Assembly (NCBI GenBank): GCA_963920665.1
Contig: OY987265.1
Coordinates: 2,671,001 to 2,735,000, forward strand
Length of the DNA: 64,000 bases
Source of the DNA: Straminergon stramineum
Lineage: Eukaryota; Streptophyta; Bryopsida; Hypnales; Calliergonaceae
Direction of reading: 5' to 3'
In this document: one piece after another, positions 22,984 through 35,231 of the stretch
Layout: each line of letters begins with the position of its first letter
Numbering within the stretch: position 1 is the first letter of the stretch
Program-made: the position numbers and the translations under genes
The notes under the pieces: generated by a model
The model's database searches: none
What the model was told of the DNA's origin: nothing
Seen by the model: the letters and a program-made list of their open reading frames with translations, nothing else

Positions 22984-23989
22984 GGTACATTCAGTTGTCC
23001 TACCACATTTATCCTTTGTAATCCCAATCATTGTCAATTTTGTAAAATTAGTGTGATTACCGTGCCAAGAATCAAGGACAGAACTCTACAAACAGCTTCT
23101 TAAAACTAGGGTGGGGTGTAGATAAACTCTTAATGTTTCAAGGCACTCTTCTAGAAAGATGTCGAAGAAGTGGAACACCGCAAATTTAATGAAATTGAAG
23201 TTAATTCTGAGCTTGTACAGTTGTACATGATTAGCCAAAATATGAAAAACTGTAACTTTATAATCCAATATTTTGGCATTTTGTCAACCCTTCTAATGGT
23301 GAGGACAAAACATGTCCATACTCAGTCAAACTTCTTGAGTTTACTATTTTATAACTTAGATTAAAATTATTTTGGTGTTGTGACCATGTAATAATCTACA
23401 TCTCAGAATCTCAGATTTATTTTCATTTTTTTGTAATTAAAAACAGGAAAGTGAAATTTATGTGATTTCCACAAGTAATTCCTTTGAAAAAATCAAAACA
23501 ATTTCTAGAATGCTTAAAATAGTATGGAATTTTTAGAAAAAGAAGAAGGAGATAATAGTGATAAACATCACTAGCTGTGTAATTGGTATACCTTTTGAGC
23601 TTAAATAAAGAAAAAAAATATTAAAAAAAAGGTTCCAAAGTAGGGGATTTTATGCTTTCAAGAGGTTAAATAACTTTGCTGGGTCACAAAAGTCACAATT
23701 TGAACAATTTTCAAAAAAGTTAAAATGGAATAAAAATTAGATTGGAAGAGCTCCATTTTCTTAGTTGAGCTCACCGACATTTAAAATTGTGAAAATTGTG
23801 TTTGAGAGTGTCTCTCACACTTGCAAGTTGCAACATCCTTGGCAGGCCAGTTAAAGCTTAGGTTTTGTCTCAGTATTCTGTACTAGTTTTTGGAATCTGT
23901 ATCAATCCTAGTTTTCAAACCTTACATCTGCTGATAAAATGGATTTATGATACCATGTGAAGACTGAGGATTTTATGAATGAAGATTGA
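22984..23989. other. Intron or intergenic
   Basis: AT-rich with no repeat identified. The fragment GGAACACCGCAAATTTAATG (23172-23191) faintly resembles the MITE end consensus. Confidence 0.3.
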
Positions 23990-24115
23990 ATCAAAGATGT
24001 TCCAGCATGGGGATTCAAGCAGTTTGAGGGAGAATATGGAAGTGACAGGAAATCAATGAGTACACTATCCTACAATTATTCAGTTCTCATTGATAGTGAG
24101 ATCGACATACACAAG
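23990..24115 (+). CDS. Exon-like segment, unknown protein
   Basis: Open frame following a stop at 23987-23989 and ending exactly at a donor (CACAAG then GTCAGT, 24115/24116). It reads DVPAWGFKQFEGEYGSD and then SYNYSVLIDSEIDIHK. This may belong to the same gene as 22870-22983, though the phases need an intervening exon. No family assigned. Confidence 0.35.
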
Positions 24116-25541
24116 GTCAGTTTAAATGACTCAAATTCAAATTTTATCACCCTTTACATTGTTAGTTAATATTTATTTACCAAAAAAACTTTATAACAAG
24201 TTTCATACTGAAAAAATATTTCTTGTTGTATCCACTAGTATTGATTCACTTTTGAGATTATGTAATTATACATTCAATCTTATTCTTTTGTGAAAGAATA
24301 TTGAAGGCTGAAAAGCCTGAAATTATATGCATATCTTGCAATGACATAATAAATCTATTATTTTGAAGAATTAAGCAATATTGACTACTTCTTATTGATA
24401 ATGACATGATAAGAATTGGCATGTTAAATTAAAAATTTTGATCTTAAGAATTGCAATACATTCAAGAAAAAAAATGTAATCCTTTATCAGTTTATCCTTA
24501 TCATTTAAAATATTTTTAAGGACCTACAGAAGAAAGCAATTTTATTAAAAAAAATCTTCAGAAAAATTATTTTTTGTAAAGCAAACAAATTCATAATATT
24601 ATTTAGCCTGGTTACTAAGTGGGTTACTGGATTTCATCCTTTGATTTCTTAGTGAATAGGAGAACTAAAGAAGATGTACTAGAAGGAGGTAATTGAAAAC
24701 AAAATGCATATGATTTGGATATTGTAGCATACTCTGTACTTAATCATTTTATTTTTTATTTTTAAAATTTTTTTTGAAGGAACATTTTTAATTTAGAAAA
24801 TTAAAGGATGTCTAAACTTTAATATTTATAATTTAATTAAGATAAATCTTACACTATCCTTTATCTAGGCCTTCACCTAAGATAATTCCTCCCATTGATC
24901 ACTACTATACCATGAGTGAGCACCTACTAATGTACACATTCCTTTGAAGGGATAATGTAATATGGCCTAAAATAAATGACAAAGCCGGATTGGGATTGGA
25001 ATTTGTAGGGCATCAGTAGGACGGTAGGGAATTAGATTTGATTGAATTAAATCCAATTTTACCAATTTGTTTTGGAGTTTGGAACAAACTTTGCTGAGAA
25101 CCCAAATTGGTGGAGGACTCAAATTCACTTAGAACCCAAATGCGAAGAACTCAAATTTTTCAATTTTTGCAAATTTAAGTCTCCAAATTTTTTGGGTTCT
25201 CTAACTAATGTGAAAAATTTCGTTCAAATGGTGATATTCCATACACCATTTTTCCATTCATTTTCTTCTTCAGATCTACAGTCTAGGACAGTTATAGATT
25301 TCAGAACGCATGGTCTGCACGTCAAAGTGCCAAGTTTATGAAATACCCATTTCAACGTAATTTTGGTTAAATTTCAGTCCTGCACTGCATCAGGTCGGTT
25401 CTCGGCCTCCCTGTGAAACCCTCGCGTACGTCTTGTCTCAGTTGCGTCGGCAGATGAAACAGTCTGTCGCTTAGATTTTCAAGACAGAGCACTTTGATCG
25501 GCGTTGCTTGAGGGAGCGAATCAGTTTTAGGGCGTTTCAAA
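24116..25541. other. Intergenic, upstream region of gene A
   Basis: AT-rich until about 25250, then more balanced composition with CG dinucleotides towards 25500, as expected for a promoter or 5' UTR. The piece at about 25275-25370 matches the MITE-related sequence at 27271-27352. Confidence 0.35.
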
Positions 25542-28429
25542 ATGGGAGGGGAGGGGTTTCTTGTTCAGGTGATGTGGTTCCTGCAGTTTTGGAGGAAGTG
25601 GGTAGTGATCATGGTCTACCGTTGCCACGCGTTTGTGTTCGGCGCATCGGCGGACTCGCAAGAGCCAGTCGAGGATCGTCCGCACTGCATCACGAGGTAT
25701 GTTAATAGTTTAACCCCTAGAACCACTTCCATATCTCAACAAACGAACAGACTTTCTTGCAGGAAGGAAGGAACAGCGCGCGATCGATGATGAATGAAGC
25801 TGATCGTTTGAGGGTTTACTTTAAAGAGTTGAATTTTCTTACGGACAAAGAATTCAACTGAAGTGGGGATCCGCTCCACCGCTTCTGCCGGGCGAGGATG
25901 TTACAAGTCTGATCGCTAGTGAGTCGCATGCTAAAGGTGTCTCGGAGTCCCTGTCGACGTTGACATGCATGAACCGCTGTCTGAGCAATCGTGCATACAC
26001 GATATGTCTTGTGGGTCTTCAATTCATGGGACAATCGTCGCTGCTAGAATCCATCAATCGCAGTCATGCAATTTAGACACAAACCCTACTTCTTGGTAGT
26101 GTTAACTTCGACTCCTATGATCGAGACTCACGGAGTGTTTAATTGGAGACCATTGTGCTAGCTGGTGTCGATCAAATATGAGGAGTTATATCGTAGCTTG
26201 CGAGGGTGTGCCGGTTTGCGAGGGGAATTGAGTGTGAGAAGTGCTTTGATTTAACCTAATTAAGTAACTAGAGGAACAGTACCCATGCAGCACATGTAAG
26301 TTGTAGTTAGGTCAGTCTCCGTGTTGAGAGAGTACTGTGGGCTGATGGTGGACTGGCTGAAGGGGCAGCAGTGACGGCGGGACTGCAAGTCCGTCGGATG
26401 CGATTTCCAGTGGTGATGGAGAATGGAAAGAAATCAGCATTGCTTTGGCTGCAGAGTCGTCTGCTCCTCCAGAATTGCAGACCCTAAACAACATCGACCC
26501 TGCTGGAGAGTTCAAAGTGCCACTAGGTTCGTTACTTCACTCATTACATGCTTTCCTAGCTACAAAATACCTAGCAGTGAAATGAACCCTCATTCAAAAA
26601 GTTAAGGCCCAATTTTGACGTAGCTAGCCAGCTAGGAGATGAGATTCGAGAATAAAAATTGCAAATCTTGAAGGGACATAGATCCTCAAGGGACTTCAAG
26701 ACAAAAAAACGTCAATTTCTTTATCCGCAAACAGTCCAAAATAGTGACATACTGACATATATCTTATCACAAAGATCTAATTTCATTTCAGGCCACAAAC
26801 TAGGACAGATACAGATTTGGGGTAGAAGTCGAACATCCTGAACCGCGTCACAGTAATGGAATATCGCCAATTAATCTTTCGAAATTGACGTTTCAGTATT
26901 AGATTTGTGGGTTCTAGATTGCTTAAAAAATCTTTTGGTAAGCCTTCAAATTTCGGCCTGTTCTACTGCTTCAGTTGACATGTACTGGCTTTCACTTTCA
27001 AGCGTACCTCAGGGGAAGTTTGAACTTAACGAACGTTGTATAAGATTCCAGACATCCTTTACTGTAAGTTGGAGGATACTACACCCGTTCGGAATTCCCG
27101 TCATGCAATTGCTCATCCATGAAACTGGTGCAAGTTTGATCTATGTACTAGATTCCACTGAAATTCGAGAGTGACGGGAAAAGAAGGTTTGCTGTTCAAA
27201 ATTAACGAGGACCCAAAAAATTTCCACATTTCTAGATTACTTCATAAATTGAACAGAGATTTATTTTCTAGGACAGGTATAGATTTCAGACCGCACGGTC
27301 TGAACCGCAAAGTGCCAAGTTTGTGGAGTACCGCCGTTTTAACGAAATATCCGTTATTGTCGAAGTCAATAATCTTAAGCTACCTAGCTGTGTCTATCAT
27401 CTAAAAGAGAGACAGATTTTGTTCCTCTGAACAAACCTCGAAGCTCTGAGAGAATCCAAGAACAAATTGTAGAAGCTCTGTCCTTAGTGGTTTCAGTAAT
27501 TATCCTTTTCCATAATTTTCTTTTATTATACTGTATCAAGCATTAACTTGAATAACAGAAAGATGTGGATTCTGCAGCACAACCAACTGATGCAGCTGCC
27601 ACAGGACCATCAACACTGTATCAAATTCCACCCTCGAGAACGTCGCTTGAGGATTCCAAAGAGCATGGCATCATTACTGCGCAGCGAACTCCGAAGCCGG
27701 CTGTCCAGGATGTCAAGATTGGAAAGGAAGTTTTGGTCGTGAACACCCGAGACTTCCCTTTCTTGAACATCAAGCCCGACCAGTTCGAGTTTTTGAATCA
27801 AGGTGATATACTACATATTCTCATTTAGGCCACTCTGAGAATTATATTATTTTATGTACATTCATTGTCTTTGGGGGAATTTTAGGGTTTAGGCTTACAT
27901 CTTAAAAATCTGAAGCCACAGACTTGTTTGTCTTAATTTTGGAGTGTATTTTAATAATTATTCACAACATACCACGTGCAGTGCTTAGAGATCTAATGCA
28001 GCGTCAGTTTGGTTGGAACTTGAGGTACATACCGATGATAACTGTTACGTACGTTGAAATACAATGAATGCAGATCATGTATGCATTGGAGTAGATTCAC
28101 TTTACGAAGACCGATTCCGAGAGTTTGGAAAACCGCAGTTGGAGAACGCTGCAGCCGGTGTACTACCAGTGGAGGCAAGACCCTCCAAAGGCCTTGCTCA
28201 TGTGCCGCCGTCCGTCTCTGAAGGGAGTGTGTCTACATTTGCCATTCACGTGGACAAAACAAATACGACCTTGGTATCCATACTCGAAAAGCGCCGAACT
28301 GCTGCGGCAAAGGGTGCCAAGGTCCTTGAAAACCTCGAGCATACTTCGCCTACTCAGAAAATTCTGCCACTGGAGAATGACGGCAATGGCTCACTCGGCC
28401 AGGGCTCTTCTTCAAGCAATTTTATATAA
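25542..28429 (+). CDS. Gene A: four-exon small gene, unknown function
   Basis: Model by eye: exon 1 25542-25696 (donor ACGAG then GTATGT), exon 2 26369-26526 (acceptor GGGGCAG, donor GTTCGT), exon 3 27563-27802 (donor GTGATA), exon 4 28074-28429 (acceptor GAATGCAG, stop TAA). Intron phases are 2, 1 and 1, and the frame stays open throughout. Exon 2 reads SSDGGTASPSD, later NNIDPAGEFKVPL; exon 3 ends IGKEVLVVNTRDFPFLNI; exon 4 is hydrophilic, Ser/Lys-rich. No known domain recognised. Exons 1-2 correspond to exons 1-2 of gene B in phase and motif (GTA.P near the start; D.P.GE.KV at the end). The first exon start is uncertain: an upstream exon is possible, and the hydrophobic N-terminus (VMWFLQFWRKWVVIMVY) may be an artefact. 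An optional 43-nt exon at 27982-28024 would shift the frame. Confidence 0.5.
27271..27352. mobile_element. MITE-derived segment in gene A intron 2
   Basis: Starts AGGACAGGTATAGATTTC and ends GTACCGCCGTTTTAACGAAA, the inverted form of the ATTTCATTAAAATGGCGG terminus. It matches 22289-22419 (inverted) and, more weakly, 25275-25370. It contains the palindrome CAGACCGCACGGTCTG. The second terminus is not clear. Confidence 0.45.
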
Positions 28430-28855
28430 TGCAGGTGACTGAACTTACCTTAAATGTGTAGATCTGCTTGCAGATTGTTTAGGCACTTGAATGTTTGTTA
28501 ATCGTGAACCCCGTCTGTAATTGTCAATTCCGTTAAAGATGTAGTATTACATGGCATGCGCCATCACGACATTTACATTTGCTTTCTGTGACCCTAGATA
28601 TGCAAATTATTACGCAAATTAAATTAAATTTCGTCCACAACGTTGTACACCATTTTGCATGCATTTCCACTCCCATCTGCCTCCCGTGGCTCTCATTCCT
28701 TTGTTTATATGCATGCTCAAGGTAGATTTAGTTTTGAACCCTGAGTCATTCATTGTCAGTTCTTACATTTAAACCCATAGCAAGAGATTATACTATGTAA
28801 CTATGTCAATCGCTTATGAGTTTGGTTCTAAATTTGTGTCAGTGGTTGCAAAGGA
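28430..28855. other. Intergenic, 3' of gene A
   Basis: Nothing recognised. Confidence 0.4.
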
Positions 28856-28927
28856 CCCCTTATAGATCATTACTTAAAAGACTATATTATGAGGATTATA
28901 CTTAGAACACCCCTTTCTCTTATAGTG
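28856..28927. mobile_element. Half of a CACTATAAGAG-ended foldback MITE
   Basis: This 72 bp segment matches the right arm of the MITE at 59063-60173 (AAAAGACTATA, then ACACCCCTTTCTCTTATAGTG read in two parts). The other arm is absent, so this is a remnant. Confidence 0.6.
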
Positions 28928-30540
28928 ATTTTTTTATTTAATATTAATTGTGTCATTGGTTATATATATTGCAGTGATAGACTATCACAAGTGTGGGTTA
29001 AAATGGCGAAATTTCAAGGGATTGGCACTACTCCGAGTACCCACATTTGAATTGGAACCTCAGATAGTCAAATCTAAACCATTCCTACTTTTGAAAACCT
29101 GTGCATTTCAACGTCGCATGCAGTTTTGGCGTTTTGAAACATGTCACTCTGGTTAACGCTTGCAGCCTTGAATAATGTTCCCATGCAGATTATTATTATA
29201 ATGAGGCGCTGGAATTTTTAATAGCGGCAACTGAACTGAAATGTTTTTTCTTTTAATTTGATATCGTAATTAAGTCTTAGCTATAGTTCCAGTGCAACCC
29301 GGTGCACATTAGGGGACAAGTACGGCAGACATTTAGAGCTCCTAAGCTTAACTAGGAAATCTCTGGTTCTCCTTGAGCCTCGAGATGTCTCTACTCTCTA
29401 GTCTCTGCCTTGGATAAGTTATGTCTCTACTATAGAAACATAATTAGTGCATCCTTACATTAGTGCAGGTAATATAGTAAGCTAAGTCAAAGACATATTG
29501 TTTTACTATCATGTCTGACGACTGTGTTTTTAAAACCTTCAAACTTGAGGCGGATAAGTGTAATTTTCAAGGCTATACTTACTTTGGTGGCAATATAAGT
29601 TATTTGGCATCCAAGTGCATGTCTAACAATTCGTCAGAAGATGAAGCTCACTTTGGTAGGGAATAAGGTAGGAGCACCCAAAATCGATACTATCTCTGCC
29701 CCTCCTCGGTGCCAGGTAAAATGATGTTTTTTTCGTTTTCGTTTTTGTTTTTCGGTAAGCCTACTAAAGTGAAAACCAACCCAAGTTTTTTTTTTAAATT
29801 TAATCATATAAGATTTCATGAATTTCAAAGTTGAAAGATAGCATAAGTTAGGGTATCTATTCATGCTCCATAGACTCCTTTTGAACACCTTTGAAGTAAG
29901 AAATATTGAACTACCTTTGAGAACTCTTCAAATCCCATTGCTTGCTCTTGAAACCTTGTGCTTGGTGATTTGGGTGAAGGTGGGTGAATGGCTCACTAGC
30001 CATTCAAGGTCAAAATGTAGATGGAAGAATTTAACCAAAATTAGAAAAGGATCAATTTTGGAACCTCCTACTTTATTGATTTTTGAAAATGTATCATTAA
30101 AATTGTGGAGTAAGAACTAATAAGTCAATGTTAAAATTGAGTATCTATTTTTAAATATTTAGAAACACAATTTTTGTTCAAAATTGAAAGTATTAAGGGG
30201 AGAGCAATAATTCCAATAAACAACCATTGATTTTGTTGCATTTTAGCCATTTTGGCTTTTAGAGTTTTAGAAGGTGATCTTGGGACAACTTACACTTTTG
30301 AAAAAAAAAATAGTAAATTAGTAAGAGATTATAAATATTATATTTTCAAAATTTTAGGCATATATGAAAAAATTATTTATAATTATGCACAAAAGAAGTT
30401 AATAGAATATTTTAGGAGAAAAAGTGCAACAAACTTTGATGTCTAAATTATCAAGACTCAATTCATTAGTGACATCTTTCAAGTTTCAAAAAAATAAAAC
30501 AAAAATAAACCATTTTTAAGAACTTAAATATTGAGATGAA
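28928..30540. other. Intergenic with MITE traces
   Basis: A MITE-like terminus GTTAAAATGGCGAAATTTC lies at 28996-29014, with a possible partner near 29130 (GTTTTGGCGTTTTGAAAC). No gene is supported; frames at 29863-30120 and 30252-30446 are AT-rich and featureless. Confidence 0.35.
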
Positions 30541-31625
30541 GGGTCATTGCAAGAAATACCGAACGTTTTTGTAGCATTTTTCAAGACTATAGTTGTCTCT
30601 TCGCTATAACTTTTGACTTATGAATCCATTGCCCCAATTAAAAAAATTCATTTCTAAATGTCTTGATTGCAATTGTATCTCTTATTTTTCAAAAAAATTA
30701 AGAAATCATTTTATATTTAAAAGTCAATTTTGTTAATATGTCACTTTGGGGTTTAGGGGTTTTGAATACCATGAAGTTGTTTAAATTAATTATTTTTAGC
30801 TGAAATTTTTGTGGTATATTCCTATAGTTGAAAAACATGTTCTTACCAAAGGGCATCTAAAAAAACATTATTTTATGTCCTCCGCATTCGTGCAAATAGG
30901 CCTCCCTTGCGCATGCACTTCTAAACATTAAAAGTGGTTTGGACCTTGTTTTTTATGTCAAACCTCATCATCGCGAAGTCTTCCCCAATGGAAAATTTTT
31001 CGATTCTTTGAAAATTCTTTTTCCTATTTTTCACAAATTAAAACATCAAAGTATGTATTTTCTAGGATATAATTTTAGAGATAGAATTGTGGGTAGGAAA
31101 GGAGTATGTTGAGGTTTTAATTTATAATAAATCAAATATAATAAAATTTAAGAATCAAAAAATTTTCGATTGGGTAAGACTTCATGATGATGAGGTTTGA
31201 CCTAAAAAATGAGGTCCAAACCACTTTTAATGTTTAGAAGTGTATGCACAAGGGAGGCCTATTTGCACGAATGTGGAGGACATAAAATAATGTTTTTTTA
31301 GATGCCCTTCAGTAAGAACATGTTTTTCAACTATAGGAATATACCACAAAAATTTCAACTAAAAATAATTAATTTAAACAACTTTATAGTATTCAAAACC
31401 CCTAAACCCAAAAGTGTCACATATTAACAAAATTGACTTTAAAATATAAAATGATATTTTTAATTTTTTGAAAAATAAGGGATACAATTGAAATCAAGAA
31501 ATTTAGAAATAAAATTTTTTATTTTGGATAATGGATTCATAAGTCAAAAGTTATAGCGAAAAGACAACTATAATTTTGAAAAATGCTACAAAAACATTCG
31601 GTGTTTCTTGCAATGAGTCAATGAC
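30541..31625. mobile_element. 1.08 kb long inverted repeat (foldback element, family C)
   Basis: Two arms of about 500 bp each are near-perfect reverse complements around a centre at about 31080. Matching pairs include GTTTAGGGGTTTTGAATA (30752) with its complement at about 31390, and GGCCTCCCTTG (30899) with its complement at about 31250. The outer ends are GGGTCATTGCAAGAAAT and TTTCTTGCAATGA, relating it to families A and B by terminus. A partial copy is at 1951-2420. Transcription would give a long hairpin RNA, a natural source of small RNAs (inference). Confidence 0.85.
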
Positions 31626-32847
31626 CCTGAAATTCCATCAATGAAGTGAAGGGAGAATGTTATTGAGTATCAAGAAAAATCCATGTGCACAAGCCTTTTT
31701 TGCACCATGTAGAAAACAAAGATTATTTTTTTTTTAAAAAGTCCCTTCATAAGTAGGTACAATCCTAGTGAATTAATGAACCTGATTTCAAAATTTCCAG
31801 GTGAGATTCATTGTTTTGGATACTTGACAAAACTGAAAACCACAAAAACCACAAATCTTTATAATAGAAGAAAATCAACATTTAAATAATATTGTTTCTA
31901 TATTATTTTTTAAATATCAAAGTAAATTTTTTTAAATTATTAAAATTTTAGATCACATGAAATCTATACCTCAGGTTAGGTTGTTTGTTCATTTTTATTT
32001 TTTTATTATGAATTTATGATGAGATCTCCAAAAATGTGCATCTCCTTGTCTCATTTCTAATACCATGGGAAAGCTCTCAACAAGGAAGGGTTGTTTCGTG
32101 ACATTTGGACCTACTTTGTGAAAGTTATTAAATTTCAAAGTTTTATGAATTAGAAAATTATTTTTATTTTTATTTTAATTGTGGAAACAACATAGGGCAT
32201 TGTAGTTTATATGAAATAGTGTGGTATGGTGTTGAAGGATTTTCATACACCCAAAGTCAAATGAATGTTACATAACATAATGACCTAATGACCATGGAAA
32301 GAATTTGGAAAATTCATTGCTTCACATGCTCCATTTTTTCATATATTTGAGTGTAATTTATTTTATTTTATTTTCCAAAGATGCAATTAGATTTTCTCTA
32401 GAATTCCTAAAATTTTGAAATTACTATGAATTTTTTAAAGTGAAAATGAAGAAAATTCATATCAAATACAAAAATATGTTCAAAAAATCTAAAATTTCTA
32501 GAAGTGGCATATATTAAAGTTTAGAACACCTTGGTATGAACCAATATCTTGTGTCATTATGAAATTAAAAAATGTAACTCCATGAATATAGGCCTAGTGT
32601 TCAAATTTTATGAATTTTTCACAATTTTATGATGGAATAGAAACTAGGCCGAATTAAGTTAATAAACTTCATTTCATCAGTTAAACCCAAATTTATTAAA
32701 AAAAGATCATTTTCCTACCTACAATTTAGATCAAGAGCAAAAAAGTAGGAGTTGCCAAATTACATTAGAAAAACATCTTTTCATTCTTTTGTGATTCATT
32801 TTTTTAGCATCTTCTTTTATATGTAGAAAATTCAATAATATCTCAAT
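31626..32847. other. AT-rich intergenic
   Basis: Very AT-rich, no gene or defined repeat seen. Confidence 0.4.
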
Positions 32848-33190
32848 GGGTGATAATTGTAAGAAACACTTGTCCTATTTTTTATCCCCTTAGCCTTGAA
32901 TAGGTGGTTTTTTGTTCATAAAATTTGAGTCCTATGTCAATTTTACATAAAATTTGAATTGAAGGTACATGTGGTAGTTTTAGACATTGAATAATTTTTC
33001 TCATTTAAAAAAATATTTAATTATTTTTAAACAATACTCAATTGGATGTCTATCTCGATAAATTTGGGAGGTTTAGTATTGAATTTTTTTAATCCAAAAA
33101 TGCATTTTTGAAGCTCAAAAATGGTATGCAAGGACTTCTACTAAAGTTTCACAAGTCCACAAAGAGATTATTTAAAAATAGAAAATTGTC
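32848..33190. mobile_element. Degraded fragment of family A element
   Basis: Begins GGGTGATAATTGTAAGAAAC and continues with sequence matching the reversed right part of 912-1615 (CACTTGTCCTATTTTTTATC, then ATTGGATGTCTA). The other end is missing. Confidence 0.6.
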
Positions 33191-34906
33191 CACCTACATG
33201 TGCTAAAAAAGTATTACCCCTGAGTACACAACTCTCATATTATATAGCCCTCATTATAATCACTTATCATTTATTTTAGTTCAATTTCAAGGGATATAAT
33301 TTTTTTTAATATAGAAAATTCTTGTAGTACTTTCAATAAGGAATCCAAAAATGCAATTATATACATGAAATGAATATTCTTTAAGGACAATAATAGCATT
33401 AAAAATCTAATTATACAAGTTTTTTTAATACATGTATCATAGGATAAGCTATCCAACTTTGGGGGATTTTAATTAAAATTTCATTTTTAAAATTAAAAAC
33501 TAAAACACTAAAATGAATTTTAATTTTAATTGGAGGGAATTTCTTGTAAGGATTTAAATAAACTATGCATAGGTGTTTCAATTTTTTATATATCTTGTGA
33601 CTTTTTTCTAATAAGTATGCAACCCAATATTTTTTACATTGTATTTTTTTTTTATTTAGTCTTCACTTCAGTTTTTGGTCTTTTTAATTTGATATAATTT
33701 TACAAAATCCGTCCTCTAAGCCATTTTCATGTCAAATTGTGGATGAGCCTTGTGTATAATACAAGAGTTGGTGACAGTTGCCACTTGCCAGTTGCGTACT
33801 TGGGGCATTACCTTTGTGCAAGTGCAAAGAAAACAATTTTTTTCCCAAAGATGAAAATGTTTGAGATGGAGCAACTTCAAGTTAAGACAAGTGAATTTTT
33901 TCAATTTGAATTTTTTCTCATTTTTCATTTTTTCTAAAAGTCAAACATCAAAGTGTCTATTTTCTTGGTATTTTACAACATTCTTTTTTTGTGCATAACT
34001 TTTAGAGATAAATTTTTCTAGGTCTGAATTTTTGGAGGCATATTATTTTTAATGCTTTAAAAATTATCCTTATTTTATTTCATTTAAAAATTATTATTAC
34101 AAAAGTCATAGTACTCAATGAAATAGGTTGTTTTGAGCAAGTATTTTTTTTTGCAACGACCCCAATGACGAAATTCCCAGCAGTCCACCACCATGCTAGA
34201 TACACACTCACAGAACTCTCTCAAAAGAAATTGGATGAAAAATTGCAACTATACATCTTCCACTGGTCATTCCAAATCATCTATCGCTCACTTTGAGGTA
34301 TTGTGCTTTTCTAGGATATCAATGGGGACTATTATGAGATGTAAGGATTGCAGATTTGTAAGACATCAAACCCCGCTGTTCCTGGAGCAATATCCCTACA
34401 TCTCTGGTGAACGTGGCTTGTAGGAGGGAAACTCTCTTGAAACGTGTTCAAACACATTTATCTTACTTTCAAAGGAAGTATATGCCTCATGTTTTCCGAA
34501 CATATATTGTTTTCAACAACTATAATATGATACCGAACGGATGCGCAGGGCAGGCATCCAATGAGAGAAGAAACACGACTCTTGCATTTGATGAATTTCC
34601 TGAAAATGAACAGCGTCCACTGGTTGTCTCTCTCAAAGTAGCGGTGACGACCTGAAGATGCAAGAGGCTTTCATTCCTTTGTGATCACCTCTTTTTGTGA
34701 GTTTTCGTTGGTGAAAATAGCTTCGTCATTAGAAGTAGGTCTACACATCTACAAAATAGGATAGAGATTTACTCTGAACACCCTTTGCGGACTCCCTTGA
34801 CACTGTTAGAACTTTCTCGATCAAAGACACTGTTACAGCGCTGGACATCTGGGAGACATATTTCTTAAACCTGAAGTTGTAGCCAGTTGCACGGGATTTT
34901 CGTACG
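33191..34906. other. Intergenic, nothing firm
   Basis: AT-rich to about 34150, then balanced composition towards the exon-like segment at 34907. Short frames at 34193-34655 have no recognised motif. Confidence 0.35.
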
Positions 34907-35081
34907 ATGAAAACTGGAAGTTCACATGTTGACTTGAATGTATGGGATAACTTCGTCATTAGTTTTGACTCTGTCGAGTATGGAAAGGGCTCTGTGTCTT
35001 TAGATCAAAGTTGGAGCCAAATTGATGAAATTTTTCTCACTGATCATGTGGTTCCTACACCGATGGCATCAGTTTCAACAG
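34907..35081 (+). CDS. Exon-like segment (gene D), unknown
   Basis: Open frame from ATG 34907 to a donor-like site (TCAACAG then GTCGGT). It reads DNFVISFDSVEYGKGSVSLD and ends DHVVPTPMASVST. It ends in phase 1, as exon 2 of genes A and B does, and an acceptor-like GGAAG at 34920 would make it start in phase 2. It could be another diverged family member, but no upstream or downstream exon was linked. Confidence 0.3.
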
Positions 35082-35107
35082 GTCGGTGTACAGTATGTGG
35101 TCGTATT

Positions 35108-35231
35108 CGTTAAAATGGCGAGATTTCAAGAGATTGGCATATTCCTAGACGCACCTCAGAAACCTCTGATCTATACCGATCCTAGTTTTTGGAGCTCTAG
35201 ACCTGAAAGTTTGATACCGCCAGTTTAACTA
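35108..35231. mobile_element. 124 bp MITE of the TTAAAATGGCG type
   Basis: Ends CGTTAAAATGGCGAGATTTC and GATACCGCCAGTTTAACTAA form imperfect inverted repeats like those at 22289 and 27352. Non-coding. Confidence 0.5.

Noticed and set aside
25713..25727. TTAACCCCTAGAACC resembling a TTAA-element left end
   Set aside because: No inverted partner within several kilobases and it lies in gene A intron 1; probably chance.
26312..26515. Minus-strand frame of 67 codons
   Set aside because: Shadow of gene A exon 2, which has phase-consistent splice sites on the plus strand.
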